Assembly (NCBI GenBank): GCA_964545285.1
Contig: CAZJEW010000040.1
Span: forward strand, 1 to 8,982
Direction: 5' to 3'
Origin: CAG-1000 sp964545285
GTDB lineage: Bacteria; Bacillota_I; Bacilli_A; RF39; UBA660
Length of the DNA: 8,982 nucleotides
Below, in pieces: positions 1 through 5,049 of the stretch. The first letter of the stretch is position 1; every line of letters begins with the position of its first letter. The translations under genes were made by a program, and so were the position numbers. A model generated the notes under the pieces. The model was given only the letters and a program-made list of their open reading frames with translations, did no database searches and was not told the origin of the DNA.

Positions 1-29
1 AGAAATAATTAATAAATATATTAATTTAT

Positions 30-56
30 AAAAAGAGTATTCGTTATACTCTTTTT
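30..56. terminator. Strong bidirectional intrinsic terminator
   Basis: A perfect 11-bp inverted repeat (AAAAAGAGTAT / ATACTCTTTTT) with a 5-nt loop (TCGTT). The arms carry an A-run and a T-run at their outer ends, so it reads as a rho-independent hairpin with a U-tract on either strand. It lies about 125 bp downstream of the proS stop codon on the minus strand and could also end a plus-strand gene left of the window. Between it and proS (57-179) I see no gene. That stretch has only AT-rich sequence, a 12-bp palindrome AAATAATTATTT at 158-169, and an SD-like AGAGGTG on the minus strand with no usable start codon after it. Confidence 0.85.
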
Positions 57-179
57 ACAAACTCAAAACAATCAAAATATTATTTAATCGATTATACTTA
101 TAGAATCACCTCTTTCTAATAATAATTATAGAAATTTTAAGTGAACTCTATATGTTTAAATAATTATTTATAAGTGAAA

Positions 180-1598
180 TTAATACTGAATTCCCCAAGC
201 CACTTTATGTTTAGCCTTTTTACCACAAACTACACATTTTTCAGTAGTATATTCTCTTGTTTCTAATATACATCTTGATTTAGTACCTTTTATTTCTTTC
301 ATTTTAAGCTCACAGTCTTCTTCACCACACCAATAAGCATTTACAATTCCCGGTTTAGTATCCATAATATTTTTTACTTCTTTTAAATCGTTACATTCAT
401 ATGTTCTATCTTTTAAATTAGCTAATGCTTTACTAAATAAAGCATTTTGAATATTTTTCAATGTACTAAAAATATTATCTGATAGATTATTTAATTTAAC
501 TGTTTCTTTTGTAAGTGTGTCTCTTCTTACAACTACAACATTATCATTTTCTAAATCTCTTAATCCAACTTCTATTCTAACTGGTATTCCATTTACTTCT
601 GCTTCTGCAAATTTGAATCCTGCACTTTTATCACTTGAATCAACATATGCACTTATTCCTTTATCTAATAGTGTTTGTTCTATTTTGTATGCAATATCTA
701 AAACAGCATCATCATTTTTAATAGTAACTATACATACTTGCTTAGGAGCAATTTTAGGAGGTAACACAAGCCCTCTATCATCTGAATGAGCCATTATTAA
801 AGCAGCTATCATTCTTGTTGAAACGCCCCATGAAGTTTGATATGCATATTCATAATTATTCTCTTTGTTTATAAATTTTATGTTATATGCTTTTGCGAAT
901 TTTTGACCGAAATAGTGTGACGTCCCTGCTTGTAAACATATTCCATTTTGCATTAGTGCTTCAAGTGTTAATGTAAATTCTGCACCAGCAAATTTTTCTT
1001 TTTCAGTTTTCTTTCCAGTAACAACTGGAATAGCTAAATAATCTTCATAGAAACTCTTATATACTTCTAACATTCTCATTGTTTCTTCTTTAGCCGATTC
1101 CATAGTTGAATGACATGTATGTCCTTCTTGCCATAAAAATTCTCTACTTCTTAAAAATGGTCTTGTTTCCTTTTCCCATCTAACTACATTACACCATTGA
1201 TTGTATAACAAAGGTAAATCTTTATAAGACTTTACATGTTTACTATAATAATCACTAAACAATGATTCACTTGTAGGTCTAACAGCTAGTCTCTCTTCTA
1301 ATTTATTTGAACCACCATAAGTTACCCAAGCTACCTCAGGAGCAAATCCTTCAACTAATTCTCCTTCTTTTTTTAATAATTCTTCAGGAATAAAAAGAGG
1401 CATATATACATTAGAATGACCTGTTTGTTTAAACATATTATCTAATATTTTTTGCATATTTTCCCATATTGCATATCCATTTGGTTCAATAGCCATACAT
1501 CCTTTTACACTCGTATAATCAATCAATTTTGCAGCAGTCACAACATCTGTATACCATTTAGCAAAGTCATCTTCCCTTTTAGTTATTTTATCATTCAT
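180..1598 (-). CDS. proS: Prolyl-tRNA synthetase, archaeal/eukaryote-like (type 3) form
   Basis: Charges tRNA-Pro with proline in the cytoplasm. At 472 residues it is the short form, lacking the editing insertion of the roughly 570-residue bacterial ProRS. Class II features visible: the TSE element at 109-111 within RPTSES, motif 2 around 140-161 (RWEKETRPFLRSREFLWQE), and motif 3 around 258-285 ending in GLVLPPKIAP. An anticodon-binding domain follows (about 286-400). The C-terminal domain carries Cys424-x4-Cys429 and Cys455-x2-Cys458, a plausible zinc site, and the chain ends in Tyr472; a terminal Tyr reaching toward the active site is known in the Thermus enzyme of this type. The ATG at 1598 has AGGAGG 7 nt upstream. 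A T-box leader precedes it, so expression should respond to uncharged tRNA-Pro. Identity is near certain. Confidence 0.97.
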   Translation of the reverse strand: MNDKITKREDDFAKWYTDVVTAAKLIDYTSVKGCMAIEPNGYAIWENMQKILDNMFKQTGHSNVYMPLFIPEELLKKEGELVEGFAPEVAWVTYGGSNKLEERLAVRPTSESLFSDYYSKHVKSYKDLPLLYNQWCNVVRWEKETRPFLRSREFLWQEGHTCHSTMESAKEETMRMLEVYKSFYEDYLAIPVVTGKKTEKEKFAGAEFTLTLEALMQNGICLQAGTSHYFGQKFAKAYNIKFINKENNYEYAYQTSWGVSTRMIAALIMAHSDDRGLVLPPKIAPKQVCIVTIKNDDAVLDIAYKIEQTLLDKGISAYVDSSDKSAGFKFAEAEVNGIPVRIEVGLRDLENDNVVVVRRDTLTKETVKLNNLSDNIFSTLKNIQNALFSKALANLKDRTYECNDLKEVKNIMDTKPGIVNAYWCGEEDCELKMKEIKGTKSRCILETREYTTEKCVVCGKKAKHKVAWGIQY

Positions 1599-1600
1599 AA

Positions 1601-1609
1601 TTTCCTCCT
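1601..1609 (-). promoter_or_regulatory. proS ribosome binding site
   Basis: AGGAGGAAA on the minus strand immediately after the T-box terminator U-tract. It lies outside the terminator hairpin, so control is expected mainly at transcription termination rather than by SD sequestration. Confidence 0.85.
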
Positions 1610-1613
1610 AAAT

Positions 1614-1651
1614 AAAAAGATGGTATAAGGAGTCTTAACGACGGTACCATC
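1614..1651 (-). terminator. T-box intrinsic terminator (regulated)
   Basis: GATGGTA (1651-1645) pairs with TACCATC (1625-1619), with an inner GTC-GTTAA-GAC hairpin, followed by TTTTT (1618-1614). The 5' arm overlaps the T-box bulge, so this hairpin and the antiterminator exclude each other. Confidence 0.88.
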
Positions 1652-1687
1652 CTAATATTAACTTAATTTTTATAACGGAATTACCCG
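1642..1687 (-). promoter_or_regulatory. T-box antiterminator
   Basis: Alternative fold. CGGGTA (1687-1682) pairs with TACCG (1646-1642) with one G bulged, and TCC (1679-1677) pairs with GGA (1652-1650), leaving UGG/UGGU free to bind the ACCA end of uncharged tRNA. This is the standard T-box arrangement, and pairing here prevents the terminator at 1619-1651. Confidence 0.75.
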
Positions 1688-1807
1688 GAAGTAGTTTTCT
1701 ACTCATTTATGAAGATAGGAATTAAATAATATTATAATCTAGTTTTCACTATCCTAGAATCACTAATATAAGAGAATATTTAATATTTCTTCAACATTTA
1801 TAAACAA

Positions 1808-1836
1808 ATTTTAACATAACACACTATTAAAGTCAA
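1808..1836 (-). promoter_or_regulatory. proS / T-box promoter
   Basis: -35 TTGACT (1836-1831), a 17-nt spacer and -10 TAAAAT (1813-1808). The predicted transcription start is near 1801, just ahead of T-box Stem I. The -35 box abuts the ytxH stop codon (1837-1839), and I see no terminator between ytxH and this promoter, so upstream transcripts may also enter the T-box. Confidence 0.8.
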
Positions 1837-2268
1837 TTAGTCTTTTTTAGTGCTTTTTTCTGGTTTATTATCTAATTTATTTTGAAGTTCTTTTACTACT
1901 TTTAAAGCTTGTTTCCTAACTTCATTAGCAGCATTTTCAACAACTGGAGTTCCTTTTTCAATAGCATATTTGTAAAGTTCTTCTACTTTAGATTTGATAA
2001 CTTTTGCTTGAGCAAGAGCCATTTCTTTTACTTTTTCTTTGTCTAAAGTAGCAAGTTCACCTTGTAGAGTTTCAATTTTAAATAACATTTCATCTTTAAC
2101 TTCCACAAGATCTACTTCTTTGACTTTGCTCATCAATTCATCTAATCTCTTTTTTAAAACTTTTCTAGTATTAGATCCTTTATCAGGAGCAAATAATATT
2201 CCTAGTGATGCTCCAATAGCTAAACCACTTAGAAATCTTCCAAATCCATTTCCTCTTTCCTTACTCAT
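1837..2268 (-). CDS. ytxH: YtxH-family protein
   Basis: A 143-residue protein with the YtxH-domain signature near its N-terminus: a glycine-rich hydrophobic segment at about 11-27 (FLSGLAIGASLGILFAP) followed by DKGSNTRK. The rest is a long, charged, probably helical or coiled-coil region rich in Lys and Glu, ending in a lysine-rich tail. YtxH proteins are small membrane-associated proteins, stress-linked in Bacillus, without a settled biochemical role. I start at the ATG at 2268, not at the earlier in-frame codon 12 residues upstream. This ATG has AGGAGG 9 nt upstream, while the nearer in-frame ATGs would sit directly on the SD. It overlaps the end of the YtxG-like gene by 8 nt (ATGAGTAA), which suggests translational coupling. 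The adjacency matches the ytxG-ytxH order of Bacillus. Confidence 0.85.
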   Translation of the reverse strand: MSKERGNGFGRFLSGLAIGASLGILFAPDKGSNTRKVLKKRLDELMSKVKEVDLVEVKDEMLFKIETLQGELATLDKEKVKEMALAQAKVIKSKVEELYKYAIEKGTPVVENAANEVRKQALKVVKELQNKLDNKPEKSTKKD

Positions 2269-2554
2269 CTTCTTCATCCTCCTCATCTTTATTCTTTGAT
2301 CCAAATAGCTTTTTAGTTATACTTGTAAGGAAACTCAATGCAGTATCAGTTATAACTGAGAATCTATTTGTAACCAAATTGAATACATTAAATAATTTGT
2401 CTAATGATGATACTTTTTTAGTAACATCATCAACTAATAATTCCAATTTACTCATAGTAATAATAAGTTTTATTCCAAAAATTATTACTACAACTAACAA
2501 TATAATTAGCAAAAAATAAATTATTATTGGCAAAGCCTCACTTAACGTTTCCAT
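2261..2554 (-). CDS. ytxG: DUF948/YtxG-like small membrane protein
   Basis: A 97-residue protein with a short N-terminus, one strong transmembrane segment at about 9-33 (IIIYFLLIILLVVVIIFGIK), and a helical region with the repeated hydrophobic spacing typical of DUF948 proteins (VDDVTKKVSSLDKLFNVFN). It ends in a very acidic tail DEEDEEDE. Family assignment rests on size, topology and position directly before a ytxH homologue, as in Bacillus ytxGHJ, so it is a likely rather than certain call. The start ATG overlaps the upstream stop codon by 1 nt (TAATG) and its SD AAGGAGG lies inside the upstream gene. The GAG/GAT codons of the acidic tail also provide the SD for ytxH. Confidence 0.75.
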   Translation of the reverse strand: METLSEALPIIIYFLLIILLVVVIIFGIKLIITMSKLELLVDDVTKKVSSLDKLFNVFNLVTNRFSVITDTALSFLTSITKKLFGSKNKDEEDEEDE

Positions 2555-3351
2555 TATTCCTCCTTATCATCATACATAGAATCTATTAAATTAAATAAAT
2601 CATGTTCTAAAGTATCATCTGAAATAGTTTTATCATCAATATCTTCTTCATTAGATTCATCATATGTTTCTTCTTTTACTTTATCTTCCAAGTCTCCTAT
2701 TGTAACATTAGTATCAGTATTTTCTATTCTACTAATTAAATCCTCAATCTTAGCAGTTTTTTCATTTAGTTTATCCATTTCCCCTTCAATGTTATCTACA
2801 GATTTTTTGATATCTTTAGGGGTTTTAATCATAGTATCTTCTAAATCATCTTCCAACGTACCATATGCCTTTTTTCTAACCAAATCATAATCAACTTTTT
2901 TATGTTCTGATTCTTTAATTACATCTTTTCTTTCTTCAACTTCTTCTTTTGAATAATCTTTATCTAGTATTCCATATATTGGGCTTATTACTGGACTTAA
3001 TTTAAATGTTCTAGGTGTTTGTACTGATTTAGTATACAATATTTCAGTTCTACTACTTCTTTTTTCTAAATCTAACGCATTTTGTCTAGATGATACAGGA
3101 GCATCATCTTCGTCATCAAATTCAGTAAAATTAAAAGTCCTTTCACTTCTAAATAAGTCTCTTTCACTAAATGTACTATCAGTTTTAGCTTCTTCTATCA
3201 CTTCATCTTTAACTTTTCTTACTTCTTCTGGTAACTTGATTTCTTCAGTAATAGGCTTTATTTCTTTTTCTTTTTCTTTTACTTTTTCAGATGGTTTTTC
3301 TTCTTCTACATCATCATAAAATATATTTTTCAATTTTGTAAATACACTCAT
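2554..3351 (-). CDS. Acidic protein of unknown function with SPIYGxLDKxY motif
   Basis: A 265-residue protein I cannot assign to a named family. The N-terminus MSVFTKLKNIFYDD could form an amphipathic helix of the membrane-anchoring kind seen in SepF-like proteins; this is an analogy only. A charged Lys/Glu linker follows (about 15-60), then acidic FTEFDDEDDAP. A distinctive uncharged island lies at 116-133 (FKLSPVISPIYGILDKDY). After it come a possible coiled coil at 183-212 (VDNIEGEMDKLNEKTAKIED) and an acidic C-terminus with a hydrophobic plug DLFNLIDSMY at 251-260. There is no transmembrane segment or signal peptide. An in-frame GTG at 3378 lacks an SD; I prefer the ATG at 3351, preceded by AGAGGTG, which removes overlap with the lipoprotein gene. 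Its coupling to the YtxG-like gene suggests an envelope-associated scaffold role (inference). Confidence 0.8.
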   Translation of the reverse strand: MSVFTKLKNIFYDDVEEEKPSEKVKEKEKEIKPITEEIKLPEEVRKVKDEVIEEAKTDSTFSERDLFRSERTFNFTEFDDEDDAPVSSRQNALDLEKRSSRTEILYTKSVQTPRTFKLSPVISPIYGILDKDYSKEEVEERKDVIKESEHKKVDYDLVRKKAYGTLEDDLEDTMIKTPKDIKKSVDNIEGEMDKLNEKTAKIEDLISRIENTDTNVTIGDLEDKVKEETYDESNEEDIDDKTISDDTLEHDLFNLIDSMYDDKEE

Positions 3352-3370
3352 ACTATTTGTGCACCTCTTT

Positions 3371-3994
3371 CTAATCACTATTTACTGAGTTTTCATTTTC
3401 ATCAATATACATTAGTACATTTTGATTACTTTCTTTCTCAGGAGAAGGTATTTTATATATTGTTTCATTTGATTCAATATCATTATCATCTATATATTTT
3501 TCAATAATTAAATCATTATATTTTATTGAAGTTAATATAGAGATTGCTCTAGAAACCGCATACTTCAAATCACTCTCTTTAACATCTACTTCTATTATAG
3601 CATAATTATAACATAACTCAACAAAAAAGTAATCATTATCTTTTGTTATTCTTATATAACCTTTATTATCATCATTACCAAAAGAAAAATATGTATAATC
3701 ATTTATATCATGATCTAAAGTAATAGTATTTTTATAAAAATAACTTATTATATCAACATATAAATAATATTTAGTATCTTTTGATATAAGTATCTGATTA
3801 TAATCTTCATCACTAAATATATTAAATTCTATTGGCTTATAATATCTATATCCTTTATTATTAACATTATATAATTCATTATTAGATTGTATTGTTAAAT
3901 TTATAATCTCTTCAATACTTTTATTATTAATATAATACATATTACATCCAGTTAATAATAACAAACAAATTATTAATATTATTTTCTTATACAT
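3371..3994 (-). CDS. Small lipoprotein of unknown function
   Basis: A 207-residue exported protein. It has a lysine-containing N-terminus (MYKK), a hydrophobic core and a clear lipobox LLTGC with Cys17 as the lipidation site, so it should be anchored on the outer face of the membrane. The mature part is rich in Tyr, Asn, Asp and Ile, with an alternating pattern suggesting beta strands (for example YYLYVDIISYFYKN and GYIRITKDNDYFFVELCY), and a polar, acidic C-terminal tail. I do not recognise the family. The start is well supported: AGGAGT lies 4 nt upstream of the ATG at 3994. It sits 34 bp after trmB, with its own likely promoter, and 19 bp before the acidic protein gene. Confidence 0.85.
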   Translation of the reverse strand: MYKKIILIICLLLLTGCNMYYINNKSIEEIINLTIQSNNELYNVNNKGYRYYKPIEFNIFSDEDYNQILISKDTKYYLYVDIISYFYKNTITLDHDINDYTYFSFGNDDNKGYIRITKDNDYFFVELCYNYAIIEVDVKESDLKYAVSRAISILTSIKYNDLIIEKYIDDNDIESNETIYKIPSPEKESNQNVLMYIDENENSVNSD

Positions 3995-4013
3995 TTAAAC
4001 TCCTATATTAAAA

Positions 4014-4042
4014 ATTATAACAAAATTTTTATTTTTTAACAA
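4014..4042 (-). promoter_or_regulatory. Promoter of the lipoprotein-YtxG/H cluster
   Basis: -35 TTGTTA (4042-4037), a 17-nt spacer and -10 TATAAT (4019-4014), with the extended -10 TG (TGTTATAAT). The -35 lies inside the end of trmB. The predicted start near 4007 gives a leader of only about 13 nt before the lipoprotein ATG. Confidence 0.7.
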
Positions 4043-4643
4043 TCACATGATTAATATTTTTTCCTAAATTTGAAAATTTTATTTCATATTCAGTTTTAAA
4101 TATATCATCAAAATTACTATCAATACTTATTATTTCATAACCATATTCTTCAAAACTATTAATTGAATATTCAAAGAATTCATCATTATCAGTCTTTTGT
4201 TCTATTATTTTTTTATTAATAAATAATGAATCATATTTTTTTAAATAATATGGCGAAGTTAATCTTCTTTTAGTATGTCTTTTCTTAGGCCAAGGATCAC
4301 TGAAAGTTAAATATATTTTGGAAACTTCATGATTAAAAACTTCTTCTATATTTTCTGCATCTAACCATATTAATTTTAAATTTGAAATATTTACATTATT
4401 TAATTTTTTAATTGCATATACTAATGCCGAAGAATATTTTTCTATTCCAATATAATTAATATTCGGATTATTTAGGGCTTTATTTATTATAAAATTTCCT
4501 TTACCTGTTCCTATTTCTATTTCTATTGGATTGGTATTATTAAATACTTCATTCCATTTACACAAATACATTTGAGGATTGTTAACAACATAATCGTTAT
4601 TCATCACTATTTCATCAGCATCTTTAACTCGTTTTAATCTCAT
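4029..4643 (-). CDS. trmB: tRNA (guanine-N7-)-methyltransferase TrmB
   Basis: Methylates G46 in the variable loop of tRNAs using S-adenosylmethionine. The 204 residues match the usual length. The SAM-binding motif I is IEIEIGTGKG at about 40-49, followed by the acidic NYIGIEKY strand end. The TrmB signature SDPWPKKRHTKRRL lies at 115-128, and the C-terminal TEYEIKF...G of the family at 184-194. The fold is a class I Rossmann methyltransferase. I start at the ATG at 4643, with GAGGTG just upstream; an in-frame TTG four codons earlier lies on the SD itself and is unlikely. The gene heads the leftward cluster, has its own promoter, and is transcribed divergently from the 91-residue gene. Confidence 0.96.
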   Translation of the reverse strand: MRLKRVKDADEIVMNNDYVVNNPQMYLCKWNEVFNNTNPIEIEIGTGKGNFIINKALNNPNINYIGIEKYSSALVYAIKKLNNVNISNLKLIWLDAENIEEVFNHEVSKIYLTFSDPWPKKRHTKRRLTSPYYLKKYDSLFINKKIIEQKTDNDEFFEYSINSFEEYGYEIISIDSNFDDIFKTEYEIKFSNLGKNINHVIVKK

Positions 4644-4660
4644 TGTACACCTCAAAAAGT

Positions 4661-4689
4661 ATTATACACTAAAAGTATATATTTGTCAT
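4661..4689 (-). promoter_or_regulatory. trmB promoter
   Basis: -35 ATGACA (4689-4684), a 17-nt spacer and -10 TATAAT (4666-4661). The predicted start is near 4654, only about 11 nt before the ATG at 4643 and almost touching the SD GAGGTG (4653-4648). Confidence 0.8.
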
Positions 4690-4711
4690 ATATTATTATA
4701 GGTGAATTAAA

Positions 4712-4987
4712 ATGAATAATAGAGATATGTTTTATCAAAATTTAAATCAAGGTTATCAAAATCCAGGACAATTTACTCCACCAAGTGGATATAATATGAA
4801 TACCAATTATCAAGCTTACGGCCCAAACATAATGCCTCAATATAATCAAAATAATAATACTTCTTTTGAAGATTATATTAATGATAAATTTAATAAAATT
4901 GATAGGCAAATTAAAAATTTAGATACAAGACTTCAAAAATTAGAAAATACTCAGACAAATAATAATGAAAATATTTATATGATTTAA
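4712..4987 (+). CDS. Small Asn/Gln/Tyr-rich protein with coiled-coil tail
   Basis: A 91-residue protein that I cannot name. Residues 1-50 are low complexity, rich in Asn, Gln, Tyr, Gly and Pro (for example NLNQGYQNPGQFTPPSGYN), with no signal peptide or membrane segment. Residues 52-80 (FEDYINDKFNKIDRQIKNLD, then TRLQKLENT) show a heptad pattern (I, F, I, I, L, L, L) expected of a short coiled coil. The chain ends in a polar Asn stretch and NIYMI. Disordered sticky head plus oligomerising tail suggests a self-assembling or surface/coat-type protein, which is inference. The start ATG has AGGTGA 6 nt upstream. It stands alone, divergent from trmB and convergent with the arc operon, and ends at a strong shared terminator. 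I found no convincing promoter; TTGTAC-16-TACACT (4643-4670) is a weak candidate. Confidence 0.8.
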   Translation: MNNRDMFYQNLNQGYQNPGQFTPPSGYNMNTNYQAYGPNIMPQYNQNNNTSFEDYINDKFNKIDRQIKNLDTRLQKLENTQTNNNENIYMI

Positions 4988-4993
4988 TAATAA

Positions 4994-5024
4994 AAAAGCA
5001 TTAAAATTTAATTTTAATGCTTTT
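4994..5024. terminator. Bidirectional terminator between convergent genes
   Basis: A perfect 14-bp stem (AAAAGCATTAAAAT / ATTTTAATGCTTTT) with loop TTA. The arms end in A4+ and T4, so it works for the 91-residue gene (stop at 4987, plus) and for the arc operon (stop at 5050, minus). Confidence 0.85.
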
Positions 5025-5049
5025 AATATATTTATAAATAGCTAATAAT

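Larger units (their letters stand above)
1610..1801 (-). ncRNA. T-box riboswitch (leader RNA) sensing tRNA-Pro
   Basis: A proS leader whose parts can be traced by base pairing. The Stem I base is TGAAGA (1793-1788) with TCTTCA (1715-1710). Above it is a specifier loop whose 3' side reads TCCTA, giving the codon CCU (1719-1717) followed by the usual A. Above that is a perfect 8-bp helix ATTAAATA/TATTTAAT (1784-1777 with 1728-1721), then ATATTA/TAATAT and TCTAG/CTAGA toward the distal loop. A separate small hairpin GTAG-AAAA-CTAC follows. The T-box core TGGTACCG lies at 1649-1642; its UGGU pairs with the ACCA end of tRNA-Pro. CCU, the ACCA-matching UGGU and the downstream gene all agree on proline. 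The exact 5' end is inferred from the promoter. Confidence 0.93.

Noticed and set aside
101..120. SD-like AGAAAGAGGTG on the minus strand downstream of proS, identical over 14 nt to the SD region before the acidic protein gene
   Set aside because: No ATG, and no workable GTG or TTG frame, follows at usable distance; the nearest frames stop within a few codons. Probably chance, or the remnant of a lost gene.
158..169. Perfect palindrome AAATAATTATTT after proS, with AAGTGAA repeated at about 140-146 and 172-178
   Set aside because: All-A/T palindrome without a U-tract; such sites are common by chance in DNA this AT-rich.
517..789. Plus-strand open frame opposite proS
   Set aside because: Lies wholly inside a certain gene, has no ribosome binding site, and its translation is low-complexity Ser/Thr/Leu, as expected from the complement of AT-rich coding DNA.
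2039..2299. Plus-strand open frame opposite ytxH/ytxG
   Set aside because: Antisense shadow of two well-supported genes, without an SD or recognisable domain.
3352..3378. GTG start at 3378 for the acidic protein
   Set aside because: No SD upstream and it overlaps the lipoprotein stop; the ATG at 3351 has AGAGGTG ahead of it.
3995..4028. AAAAATT/AATTTTT inverted repeat between trmB and the lipoprotein gene as a terminator
   Set aside because: A 7-bp A/T-only stem with no U-tract; the sequence is better explained by the promoter at 4014-4042.
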